Assembly: GCA_026120185.1 (NCBI GenBank)
Contig: JANUWF010002008.1
Span: forward strand, 597,501-661,500
Length of the DNA stretch: 64,000 nucleotides
From: Voacanga thouarsii
Taxonomy: Eukaryota > Streptophyta > Magnoliopsida > Gentianales > Apocynaceae
Reading direction: 5' to 3'
The translations under genes and the position numbers were made by a program. Positions 1 through 10,287 of the stretch are shown here, one piece after another. Position 1 is the stretch's first letter. Each line of letters opens with the position of its first letter. The notes beneath the pieces are model-generated. The model saw only the letters and a program-made list of their open reading frames with translations, made no database searches and was not told where the DNA came from.

Positions 1-653
1 AGCCATATGTCCTCTTTCTTCTTCATTTTGCAACTCCTGCAAATCCAAAGGTATACTCTCAAATTATTAGTTCTTTGTTATCTTGGGAGCATATAATTAA
101 CTTATTTACAAATCTGTGTAAGAGAGAACCTGAACTTTCTTGATTAGGGTCTCCAAGCTCATCAACTTCCTGTGAGACCATCGACAAAATCCCAACTCCC
201 TATATCTTTTTTTTAAAATGGTTAGGCCAACATTTAGTTCTTTAGCCGCTCGAGTGAGTGACATGTAAAAATACTTCAAAATAGTTGCTCTTGATAATGT
301 CTTGGAGCTACTGTCCTTCTCATTTTTCTGCCTCTTGATTATCTTTTTCTCCATAGAAACTTCGTCTGAAGTGATACCTTCAAGATGCATTTCATGAACC
401 ATATTCTGGCTTTGTTCAAAATCTATTATGGAGTAGAAAGGATCATGCACAATCATATCCTCCATCAGAGGAAAAGCATCAAAAGAAGTCTCTTGAATGG
501 GCAGATCAAATTGAAAATCTAAAGTAGCAGTCTCTTGAACGGGCAAATCAAGAGAAAATGGTTGGATTGGAAAGGAAAATACATCGAAATTTTCTTCTTT
601 GAAAACTAATTCAAAATTTGACCACCTCTCAAACGAATTACGACTATCTATTT
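1..653 (-). CDS. RKD: RKD-type RWP-RK transcription factor gene, 3' part (two exons visible, both ends incomplete)
   Basis: The protein looks like a plant RKD (RWP-RK domain) DNA-binding regulator; the family acts in the nucleus and in known plants controls egg-cell and embryo identity. The larger exon is about 130-653. It encodes an acidic N-terminal part, a basic patch (KKIIKRQKNEK) and an RWP-RK domain: AAKELNVGLTILKKRYRELG, then RWSHRKLMSLETLI. A GT...AG intron of 93 bp (129 down to 37) follows the codon for LIKKVQ, and the frame continues in exon 2 (36-1) as ELQNEEERGHMA, which fits the usual RKD coiled C-terminus. A possible acceptor (ctcag) lies at 654-658, so a further 5' exon with the start codon is expected at higher coordinates but was not identified. 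Oddities: the signature is RWSHRK where the family has RWPxRK, and KKRC is KKRY. It may be a diverged functional gene or an early pseudogene. Confidence 0.82.
37..129 (-). other. Intron of the RKD-type gene
   Basis: Read on the minus strand, the sequence after LIKKVQ begins gttctctc and ends ggatttgcag, a canonical GT...AG pair. Removing it joins LIKKVQ in frame to ELQNEEERG. Without splicing the frame stops soon after the domain (VLSYTDL then a stop). AT-rich, 93 bp, a normal size for a small plant intron. Confidence 0.75.
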
Positions 654-699
654 CTGAGAAAGGGATATATATATATTTGTGCAGGAAGAGATGAGGAAT

Positions 700-1060
700 G
701 ACTGAGGAGAGAAAGAGACTAAGGGATGACTAATGACTCATGACTAAGGGACATATATATCTGTGTGGGAAGAGGGGAGGGATGACTGGGGAGAGAAAGA
801 GACAAAAAGGAAGAGGAAGAGGTAAATGACAGGTTTTGTACGGGAAGAGGAGACGGAGGACTGAGGAGAGAAAGAGACAAGGAGGAAGGGGAAAAGGTAG
901 ATGACAAGTTCTGTGTGGAAAGAGGGGAGAGATGAATGAGGAGAGAAAGAGACAAGGAAGAAGAGGAAGAAGTAGATGATAGGTTCTGTACGGGAAGAGG
1001 AGAGGGAGGATTGGGGAGAGAAAAAAATAAGGAGGAAGGGGAAAAGACGATTGGTTTGCT
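700..1060. repeat. Polypurine minisatellite, 75-bp units alternating in two variants
   Basis: The word gaggagagaaagagac or a close variant recurs at about 704, 788, 863, 938 and 1013, giving a 75-bp period over the last four copies. Units alternate: one type carries ctgtgtgg..agaggggaga (near 760 and 910), the other ctgtacgggaagaggag (near 838 and 985), so the higher-order period is 150 bp. Because 75 is a multiple of three, the minus strand stays open as a Ser/Pro/Leu-rich frame with a 25-residue period; I do not regard that as a gene. The array starts about 50 bp upstream of the visible RKD exon and is polypyrimidine in the gene's sense direction. Confidence 0.8.
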
Positions 1061-1070
1061 CATTTTACAT

Positions 1071-1148
1071 AAAATATTTTAATTACACTGTCTTGTCTTT
1101 TATTGGAGCCACATTAATACGCAAAATATTTTAATTGCACTGCCTTGA
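1071..1148. repeat. Short direct duplication
   Basis: The words aaaatattttaattacactg (from about 1071) and aaaatattttaattgcactg (from about 1122) lie about 51 bp apart in the same direction, followed by tcttg and ccttg. This is a local duplication between the minisatellite and the AT-rich spacer; no function is visible. Confidence 0.6.
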
Positions 1149-1424
1149 CATTTTTCTGTTGTTGTGACTTTAAATATAATTGGGTTTTGTTGCAGAATAT
1201 ACACATTAGTTTCATAGTTTAGAAAATTTATATCGGTATATATCTACATTTTAATATTCTAAATTTATACTTGTACTTTTTTTTTAAAGATGATGTGAAG
1301 GTTTTCTATTTATCGGAATTATTTCATTGTTGAGACTGATCTTCGATTTGTGTATTGTGCAAGTAAGGAGATGTTCTAAAGCCCAACTATTGACCTTGAG
1401 CTATGTTGGGTAAAAACTAATATT

Positions 1425-1520
1425 TTGTTGAGATTGAGGAGAGGAAGAGACAAGGAAGAAAGGAAAAAAATAATACCGGGAAGAGACAAGAAGGAAGGGG
1501 AAAAGATGATACCGGAGACG
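1425..1520. repeat. Outlying purine-rich copies of the upstream minisatellite
   Basis: The words gaggagaggaagagacaagg, accgggaagagacaag and ggaaggggaaaagatgat match pieces of the 75-bp units at 700-1060. They are separated from the main array by about 360 bp of AT-rich sequence, so the array was probably once longer or was split. Confidence 0.55.
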
Positions 1521-1794
1521 ACTGATGTACTCAATTTTGTTTCTTATTTTACATGTACTACTGTTTCTAATAGATTCCTTGGCATTTCTTACTTGTTATA
1601 TATATAGTATTACTTCTCTTGTGGAGTTTAATGATTATTTATGATTTCAATGTTCAAAAGATTGATTTTGATTTATTTGACATTAAGCAAATTGTATTTT
1701 ATTGTGATTGGTGTTGAATGAGTTGAATGAGTTGTATTTAGTTTCAAATTGCAGGTAAATAGGCCTAAATATCAAGAAATTATTTTTTTTAAAA

Positions 1795-2350
1795 AAAAAT
1801 TAATCAAAACCGTCGTATTTGTTTATCAAATGTTACAGTCACAACACCATCGGATTTGCTTATCAAAAGCGACGGTCACAAATGGTCGCATTTGGTTATG
1901 GCTTAACAGAACAAATACGATGGTCAGAGCCGTCGTTTTTACTAATGGTCGCAATTGCTCCAATATTTATTGCCACGGTTGTAATTATGACGGTTGGATA
2001 CCATCGCAAATACTTAGTAATTACGATGGTTAGGGCCATCGCAAATAACCGTCGTAATTAATAAGTATTTGCGACGGATTAAAACTGTCATATTTATAGA
2101 ATAATTGCGACGATTTTTTTACCAAATACGACGGTTTGCAGAATCTTAGTCCGAGTGAGTAATTGCGATATTTTTCCCGACCGTCGTATTTATACCGTCA
2201 CATTAGCTAAATACGATGGTTTTTCGGCCTTTTTTAATAAAAACGATAGCATTATATACGACGGTCAAAAAATCGTTATTTGACCGTTGTTTATAGCAAA
2301 AATGACAGTATTTTTTCGGCCGTCGTATTTGCCTAAATTTTTAGTAGTGT
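1795..2350. mobile_element. CACTA transposon end with subterminal repeats
   Basis: The right edge reads tttttagtagtg, which on the other strand is CACTACTAAAAA, a typical CACTA terminal inverted repeat. Inward of it the words cgtcgtattt, cgacggt and their complements recur many times in both orientations, as expected of the transposase-binding subterminal region of CACTA elements. No matching left terminus was found between 1500 and 1800, so this is either a truncated end or a decayed non-autonomous element. The trinucleotide outside the end is tga. Confidence 0.65.
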
Positions 2351-2490
2351 GAGAACCATGGAGGCTTCAAGAGATAATGCACTCGATAGGCTCAATGTTT
2401 CTATGCCAAAAGAAAATGATTCCAAGAAAAAAAAAAAAAACGAACTCCACAAAAGAGAAAGAAGATGTTGCGTTGTGTCGTGGTCATATT
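2351..2490. other. Short unique segment between the CACTA end and copia A
   Basis: 140 bp holding a poly-A run and no recognisable feature. One plus-strand frame (MEASRDNALDRLNVSMPKEN) is open for a short stretch but matches nothing I know. Confidence 0.4.
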
Positions 2491-4404
2491 TGAAGGCATA
2501 AAACGGCAAACATGCAAACAGAAAGCAGTGAAAACGCAGAAAGTAAGATAGCAGAAGCTTTTAAAAATCAATACCTCTGCGTTTCAAAGTTTGTTTAGGC
2601 GCTGAAGAAGATACTGTCGACGGCTGAACTGTCGGAACAATTGTGTTCTGATCCCTCAAAGATGATTTAGGTTCCTTCCTAGCAAGCTAATGCCTTCTTC
2701 TAGGCATGAACATATACGAAGCTCTTGGGCTTTCGGAATATCACCGATGCCTGAACAGTTGGTGAATCTATGTGGGTTAAAATTGGCCTTTTGTTCTCTT
2801 TATGACCAACAACTACACAAGTAGCAATCACGAAAAAAAAAAAAAAATATATTCTCTTCTGTTCTTTTGTTCTCCTGAAAAAAGAATGAACAGAGAGAGA
2901 CGCCCAAAAGAGTATTTTTTTTTTTTTTTACCCTGCAGAGTTCTGTGTCTTGTGAACTAACTCAGTGATCATCAAATCCCTCAAATCACGTTATCTTATC
3001 TTCCCCATTTTTTGAACTAAGCTAGGACTCTTGACAAACCTAACTATAAAAAACATGGAGCCCCAAAACCGGTTAGCCCATCATCCTACACAAGCTTGAG
3101 CTAGACCCATTGGACCCTAGTCGAGACTATTGGGTCAATTTAATTATTTAGATTAGGACTAATTAAAAGCCCAATAAATAATTAATTATTCGACCTAAAT
3201 AAACCAATCCAAAACTGTAGTCTATATTATACTTTAGACCCAGGTTAATTCTAATCATTCAATCCGGACTTAAGCCCTGAATAATTAATTAACCCACTAA
3301 ATTAAATAATTAATTCTCTCTTTGAACTTTTATTTTATTCTAACCCAGTAAATAATCCAGGCTAATCTAAATAAAATAAAACCCATTTTAAATAAGACCA
3401 ATTCCTTAACCCAAATCCATCAGAACTTATAGGCTATTTCGAGGACCAAAAGATACATCGTCTTAGTTACTAAAATGACTGAAATACCTCTACTATATAA
3501 ATAGTTGTATTTTATATTTTAAATATTTTCTAATATCACCATAAGGAATTATTGACCCTAAGGACAATGCTGCGTTTACAAAGTCTCTGACCTATAAGTG
3601 TTATGGCTAAAATACCCCTCTAAGTATCGTCGTTCAATTAGAGAGGAAGAGTATACTAACACCTCTCTAAAAAACATCTACCATCCTTAAACCTTTAATA
3701 TAATGATCTACGACTTCCTGAAATATTTTCGCTTTTCAAATGAGCTACCCTAAAATAAACATCCAAGTCATGTTCCTTAAGGCTCTGGATATTTAGATCA
3801 TTCGAACAGTCACAAGGGACAATATAGCGTAAAAGCTATCTTGTATAAGTCTGCCTTAACTAACTAGTCATATATACCCAATATACAAGTATGTAGGAAC
3901 CTCAACTATAGTACATCAAAGCATACGCTTTCAACTTTGTCAGACCACCAACTCATACTCAAGTTGTAGAGTATAAGTCTACACTGTAGTAGTAGTAGTA
4001 ATCTAGGTTTTTACCATATAGTACTTTCAGAAACAACTACTAAAGGTCCAGTTCTATATATTCGAAATACGCTAGTGTTTTGAAGTGAGAGGACTACTTA
4101 CTGGCTAAAAGTAAGCCATTCTTCATTTGAAATTCACAACACAATAACATTACCATAATGAGATTCTCATTCTCATCATTCAGTTAAGAACAATAGTTTA
4201 TGTATTAAGTAACTCGTGATCCATACCTTACTGTGAAAATCCACCATTCACATTGACCACTTACTAAATACAATGTGTTTTTTCTGGCGAAATTGTGCAC
4301 AAAAATAATGTAAATTCACAGAAAATTTTTTGAGAATAACTCTTATATTAATATTAAATGAAATTACATCAGAAATCTAGTCTATGAGAGCATACATTCC
4401 AACA
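2491..4404 (-). repeat. 3' LTR of copia A
   Basis: 1914 bp, ending (plus strand) in gcatacattccaaca next to the polypurine tract and beginning tgaaggcataaaac. It is alignable over its whole length with 12081-13984, for example gcaaacagaaagcagtgaaaac-type words near each left edge. It contains a short (gta)n run near 3987 and ends TG...CA in the element's sense. Confidence 0.88.
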
Positions 4405-4420
4405 ATCTCCCCACTTGCAC
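4405..4420 (-). other. Polypurine tract of copia A
   Basis: In the element's sense the sequence reads gtgcaagtggggagat directly before the LTR start TGTTGG. This is the expected plus-strand priming site between RNase H and the 3' LTR. Confidence 0.75.
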
Positions 4421-4427
4421 TCTAAGA

Positions 4428-4960
4428 CTAAGTAAGTCCATATGTGCCTACCCCTATGGCGTCTAAGTGTCTTTTAAAGACTCTCTCAGCCAAAAGTTTG
4501 GTGAATGAATCTGTTAGATTGTTCTCCGAGATTATTTGTTCCACCATGATTTTCCATCTTTGGATGAAATTTCGGATCAGGTGGTACTTTCTCTCAATGT
4601 GCTTCCCCTTCTTGTGGTTCCTGAGTTCGTTGGATTGCGAAACTGCACTAATATGATCGCAATATATCACAATTGACCTATCCATCTATGGCAAGACTCC
4701 AAGTTTTGAAAGAAACTTCCTAAGCCAGATTACTTCCTTAGATGCCTCTAAAGCTGCCACATACTCAACTTCCATAATTGAGTTAGCAATGCAAGATTGT
4801 TTAATACTCCTCCATGAAATGGCCCCTCTAGATAAGGTGAAAACATATCTATTAATAGATTTTCTCTCATCCTTATCTGCCTAGAATTTTGAGTCTGTGT
4901 ATCCTATACGAACCAAGTCACCAGCCTTATAAACTAGCATATAATCTCTCATTTTCTTGA
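4428..4960 (-). pseudogene. Copia A RNase H region
   Basis: The minus-strand frame 4428-4685 contains VIYCDHISAVSQSNELRNHK, HIERKYHLIRNFIQ and NLTDSFTKLLAERVFKRHL, the usual C-terminal RNase H block of plant copia elements. The catalytic Asp of the YCD motif is present. The upstream part of the domain (4686-4960) continues in other frames with stops. The role was to degrade the RNA strand of RNA-DNA hybrids during replication. Confidence 0.85.
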
Positions 4961-7905
4961 GGTACTTGAGAATATGCTTTATAGTTTACCAATGAACTTC
5001 CTTAGGGTTTGACTGATATCTGCTAATTAAGCTTATTGCAAAGTAGATATATGGTCTAGTGCACAGCATGACGTACCTGAGACTTCTCACAACTAAAGCG
5101 TATGGAATTCTACTCATCCTGTCTTTCTCTTCTTGAGACTTTGGATAGTCCTTTGAAGAAAAAGACAACGCATGTGTATAAGGAATTAACGCTCCCTTGC
5201 ATGAGTCTATGCTAAACTTGACCAATATCTTGTTAATGTATGTAGTTTGAGATAATCCTAACATTCTCTACTTCCTATTTCTAAGAAGTTTAATTTCGAG
5301 AATGTAACTGGTTTCTCCTAAGTCCTTCATACTAAATTGATTAGACAAGCAAACATTAGTAGATGATAATGTCCCTACATCATTCCCAATGAGTAGAATG
5401 TCATTCATATACAATACAAGAAAAATCATGTTTATGCCTTTCAGTTTCCTGTATACACTGTTGGGATGTATGCACTCTTAGACTAAGTTTCTGTTGTAAA
5501 AGTCGTTTATATTAATAAAAGTTTTATTCTCAAAAATTGTTTGTGAATTTTTATTATATTTTTGTGCACGATATCGTTTGAAAAAGACCCATTGTGTTTA
5601 AATAAATGATCCATGTGAATAGTGGTCTTTCACAGTAATGTATGGATCACAGGTTATTTAACACATAAACATTTGTTCTTAACCGATTGATGAGAATGAG
5701 AATCTCATCATATTTAGATTATTGTGTTATGAATTCCAAATGAGGAATGGTTTACCTTTAGCCAGTGAGTAGCCCACTCACTTTATGACATAAGCGTATT
5801 TCGAATACGTAGAACATGACCTGTAATAGTGGTTTCTTAAAGTATTATTTGGTAGAAACCTAGACTACTACTACTACAACGTGGACTAATACTCTACGGC
5901 TTGAGTATGAGTTGGTAGTCTGATGAAGTTGGAAGTATGTACTTTGATATGTTGTAGTTGAAGTTCTATCGTAGAACCAATATACTTGTATATTGAGTAT
6001 ATGTAACTAGTTAGTTAAGACATACTTGTACAAGATAGTTTCTATACAATATCGCCCCTTATGGTTGTTTGAATGATCTAAATATCCAGGACCCTGAGAA
6101 ACATGACTTAGATGTTTGCTTTAGGGTAGCTCACTTGGAAAGTGGAAACACTCCAGGAAGTCGTGGATTATTGGACTAGAAGTCTAAGGATGGTAAATGT
6201 CATTTAGAGAGGTGTTAGTACACTGCTTCCTCTCTAAATGCACGGTGATGTGTAGAGAGGTATTTTAGTCATTTCACCTTTAGGTCGGAGATTTTGCTAA
6301 TGCAACATTGTCCTTGGGGGCAATATTTTCTTATGGTGATATTATGAAATATTTAAAATGCAAAATACAGCTATTTATATAGTAGAGGTATTTTGGTTAT
6401 TTTAGTAGTCAAAGCGATGTGTCTTTTTGGTCCTCGGAATAGCCCGTAAGTCCTAATTAATTTTGGGTTGAGAAATTGGTTTCAGTTAAAGAGGATTTTA
6501 TTTTATTCAGGAAGTCTAATTTTTTATTAGACTGGAATAAAAATAAAAAGTTGAGAGAAATTTATTATCTGGTTTAATTGGTTAATTAATTATTTAGGGC
6601 CTAGGTCCAGTTTGAATAATTAGAAAATTAACCTGGGCTCATTAATCATTAATGTTTAATGTTAAAATAGATGAAAAAATTAATGTTTAATTATTTTTGG
6701 TTCATTTAGGCTCATTAATCATTTATTGGGTTATTTCTATAAACCCAAAAAATAATTAATTAATGTTTATTATTTTGGGTTCTTTGGATTCAAGAAAAAT
6801 AATAAATATTATTTTGACCCAATAGTCTGGACCATAGGATTTTTCCAAATACGGTTCAAAAAAGTTTAAGGCTAAGCCAAACTCAGTCTATTGATAACAT
6901 CCCGGTGTTTGAAATATCAAATATTGGGGATATTGTTATCAAATATCTAATACCGTGGTTTTGATAAGAGAGATTCACGTCTCTGTGTGGAAAAAAAAGA
7001 AGCAAGCCTTTGTTTTTTTCTCTCTTTTCTCTCTGCACTCTCTCGTGAGTTCTTTTTTCCTTGTTGTTCTTGATATTGCCAATCAATAGCAAAAGATCAA
7101 GAACATTGAGACCGTTCCTTCTCACATTTTGTTTCACCGACAAGGATTGAGGCAGTGGAATATTCTGAGATCTTGAAAGCTTTGGCGTTCATGCAAACAA
7201 GGCAAAGCAGGAAGATAGAGGAATTTCAACCGGAGACTTCATCAAGCAGAGAAGAAGGAATTATCCCTGTGCTTCAATCGACTTTTTCACAGCTAAAGAG
7301 GCTTAAGGCGCACAGAGGTATCGAATAAATGATTTCGTGGTGTTACGTCTCGTTATTTTGGCTTATGTTTTTTTTTCCCCCGCGTGCATGCCTCTTTCTG
7401 TTTTTTTTTCAATCTACATACACATGGTTCATCCTCATTTTGAATGAAATCATAGAACTTTACAGTTTCATCAAAACAAATGTTCCATACTCTCGATACT
7501 TGCTTAAATCTATAGATGAACTTCTTAAGTTTACAAATCATATGTTCCCGACCCTCAGCAATAAAGCCTTTTGGTTGGGACATATAGATGTCTTCACTAA
7601 AATGACCATTAAGAAATGTCGTCTTAACATCCATTTACCATTTATCGTAATCATAATGACGTGCGATGGTAAGAAAGACACGGATGGACTTGGGCATGGT
7701 TGCCAGGGAAAAGGTTTCTTCATAGTCGATTCCCTCTTTCTGAGTGTACCTTTTCGCCATAAGTCTAGCTTTGAATGTTTTCACCTTCCCATCCACTCCC
7801 TTCTTCCTCTTGTAGACCCATTTATACCCAATGGATTTTACCCCTTCAGGTTAAGCTATAAGATCCCAAGCTTGATTGAAGTATATAGACTCAATCTTGG
7901 CTTTC
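4961..7905 (-). pseudogene. Copia A reverse transcriptase, split by a solo LTR
   Basis: The 5' part lies at about 7424-7905 (MDVKTTFLNGHFSEDIYMSQ, then NEDEPCV) and the 3' part at about 4961-5453 (SQTTYINKILVKFSIDSCKG, RPYIYFAISLISRYQSNPKE). Between them is the insertion at 5459-7418. The polymerase motif just left of the insertion reads LYMNDILLIGND where family members have LYVDD, so one catalytic Asp is lost. Several frame changes occur. It can be recognised with confidence but cannot be functional. Confidence 0.88.
5459..7418 (+). mobile_element. Solo LTR of a copia A-like element inserted in copia A
   Basis: Starts tgttgggatgtatgc and ends caatctaca, flanked on both sides by tacac (5454-5458 and 7419-7423), a perfect 5-bp target duplication. 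Its start and many internal words match the copia A, B and D LTRs (for example the tract around 5760-5890, repeated at 55.67-55.80 kb). No internal region follows, so recombination between the two LTRs of the inserted element is the simplest history. Length 1960 bp; orientation opposite to the host element. Confidence 0.88.
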
Positions 7906-9146
7906 ATTACTTTATGCCATAGGTTTGCATCGGCATCAATAATAGATTCCTCATATCTAGTGGGATCTTATTCTTGATGGTTGGAGACTAAGTCAAAAAC
8001 TTCTCCAATCTATCTTTATGAAACTTTAGATAACCTCCCACTACGACGATGCTACATTTGTATAGGTTCCTAATGTGTGTTTCTTCTTGTTCTACAATCG
8101 GGTTCGAAGAAGTCGATTCGAAAGATAACTTTTCCTCGAGTTCCAACCTTGTTGAACCTTTAGTGGATGTGCTTTGATCATCCTCCAAGTATCTAACATT
8201 AGTACTTACTAGTACTTTCTGCTTCTTGGGATAATAAAAGTAACCATCATTTGTTCCTTTTGGATACCCAACAAAATAGCACAATTTTGATCTTGGTTCT
8301 AACTTGTTTTCCTTTATCAATACATAAGGTGGACATCCCCATATCCTGAGATGATTTAGACTTGGTTTACACATAGTCCATATCTCATAGGGTGTCATAG
8401 GTACTGACTTGTAAGATACCAATTTTAGAATATATGCCACTATTTCCAAGGCATATCCCAAAAAAAGACATCGAAAGAGTAGCATGAGACATCATGCTTC
8501 GGATCATTTCCATCAATGTCCTATTCCTTTTCTCAACTACTCCATTCTGCTTGGGTGTCCCTAGCGCAGAGAGTTGGGATACTATCCCATAATTTACCAT
8601 GTAGTCCTTGAATTCATCGAGGAGGTACTCTCTACCACAATCTGATCGTAAGATCTTGATCAGTTTATTTGTCTGACGCTCCACTTCAGCCTTAAATTTT
8701 TTGAACTTATCAAATGAGTCGAATTTGCGTCTCATTAGGTAAACATAATCATACTTAGTACAATCATCCGTGAAGGTGATGAAGTACTCAAGCTCCCCTC
8801 TATCTAGTATAGACAAAGGATCATACACATTAGTGTGAATAAGACTCAATATCTCATTTGCTCTATCCGCCTTTTGGGTAAAAGATTATTTGGTCATTTT
8901 TTCTATAAGACAGGATTCACACTGAAGCCAACTTTCCAGTCTCAATGATCCTAAATGCCCATCATGGATTAACCTCTGACTCTTAGTTGAGTTAATATGA
9001 TCCAACCTTAGATGCCAAATATATAAGTTATTGACATTGGTCTTTCTCTTTCAATTTAAAGGTTTATATTGAGTGTTGTTTAATTGATCGTTAATAGGGT
9101 TAATAAAGAACAAATTTTCATACATGTGCCCAATACATAAAATTTC
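7906..9146 (-). pseudogene. Copia A integrase
   Basis: The core domain is in the frame 8385-8849: TFTDDCTKYDYVYLM with the first catalytic Asp, LRSDCGREYL with the second, and NGVVEKRNRTLMEMIRSM with the Glu. The frame 7988-8485 carries the C-terminal part (PYEIWTMCKPSLNHLRIWGC, YFVGYPKGTNDGYFYYPKKQ). The zinc-binding part at about 8860-9100 is broken by stops. The DDE triad is still readable but the polyprotein frame is disrupted. Confidence 0.88.
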
Positions 9147-9500
9147 TCAATTTCTACTGATAGTTATACCATAATGAAAAGAAATAGAATATACTTGATT
9201 TATTAGTTTTGCAACTGAAACTAAATTCTGTGTAAAATCAAGTACATATAAAATATCCTTCAAAATAACTATTCTATTACAATAAAAAATAAATTCCAGT
9301 TCTCTCACTGCAATGGCCCATATTTGTGTTCCATTTCCCATGCGTAGTCTATGTTCACCTTTCTAAAGTCTTCTTATCTTTCTAAACTCCTGCAAGGAGT
9401 TACAAATATGATCAGTGGCTCTTGAATCAACAATCCAACTGGAAGTTGATCATACCATTGAAATAGACTCTAGTTAGTAAACAATATTATGGGATTTTTC
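9147..9500 (-). pseudogene. Copia A protease and gag-pre-integrase region
   Basis: The frame 9147-9341 (ILKDILYVLDFTQNLVSVAK, VYSISFHYGITI) is the typical gag-pre-integrase spacer of copia elements. Just upstream, at about 9390-9480, the frame reads WIVDSRATDHICNSLQEF, the protease active-site region in which the conserved DSG has become DSR. This change would be expected to abolish aspartic protease activity. Confidence 0.8.
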
Positions 9501-10287
9501 TTGGTTTGAAGATCTAGACACTCATTTTTCTAGTGTCCATTCTTTCCATACTTGAAGCATTTACCCTTGGGTTTGTCTTTAGACTGGGACTTGGGCTAAG
9601 TTGCTGCATTACCCTTCTCCTTCTTGAACTTTTTGGGCTTGAGTCCAATTCTTGAAAAAGAAGCATTCATAACCTTTGATTGTGGCTTCATGACCTTCTC
9701 CACCGCCTGCAGCTCTTTCATTAATTTAGTTAAACTCATGTTTAACTTGTTCATGTTGTAATTCAACTTAAATTGAGTAAAAGAGCCCAGCAGAGATTTG
9801 AGAATTATGTCCACTTGGTTTTCGAGATCAATCACAGCCCCCAAGACTTCTGCTTTCTCAAAAGCAGTAATCATTTTGAGCATATGCTCCCTGACTAATG
9901 CTCCCTCAGCCATCTTGGTGTTGATGATCGTTCAAAAAGCCTCCTACCTCGCGGGTCGACTCTTGTTAGTGAATATCATGGCTAATGATGTATTAATATC
10001 GTAAGTAGTGACCATGTGTTTGTGTTTGGATTAGAGCACATTAGACATAAAGGTTAACATATAGTAGTGAGCCATTTCGTCAGCCTTCTTCATGCTTTTT
10101 CAGCCTCTCGCTCTTCATCGATGGAATTCTCCTCGATAACCGTATAGGTTTCGTAGACGACATACTTATACTTCGCGGCTGTGAATATTATGTTTAGGTT
10201 CTTTTTCCAATCCACATAGTTAGGACCCATTAGTTTATTCTCACGGAGAATAACGACTAAAGGATTAAAAGAACCTCCACCAACCAT
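9501..10287 (-). pseudogene. Copia A gag
   Basis: The likely start is the ATG at 10287 (MVGGGSFNPLVVILRENKL), which matches the start of other gag copies in this family and here at 38565. It is followed by NYVDWKKNLNIIFTAAKYKY. The frame 9596-9913 carries the middle of gag (IDLENQVDIILKSLLGSFTQ) and a basic tail (GLKPKKFKKEKGNAA). A degenerate zinc knuckle (GKCFKYGKNGH) follows near 9535-9570, lacking its second Cys. Gag would form the virus-like particle. Confidence 0.82.

Noticed and set aside
719..1063. 114-codon Ser/Pro/Leu-rich open frame on the minus strand
   Set aside because: It is a by-product of the 75-bp minisatellite, whose unit is a multiple of three; it is not in frame with the RKD exon and resembles no protein.
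1749..2061. Two overlapping plus-strand frames of 80-94 codons
   Set aside because: They run through the CACTA subterminal repeats and mirror the repeated cgtcgtattt words; no protein similarity.
7329..7922. 197-codon plus-strand open frame
   Set aside because: It crosses the edge of the solo LTR and then runs antisense to copia A RT; the minus strand has the real similarity.
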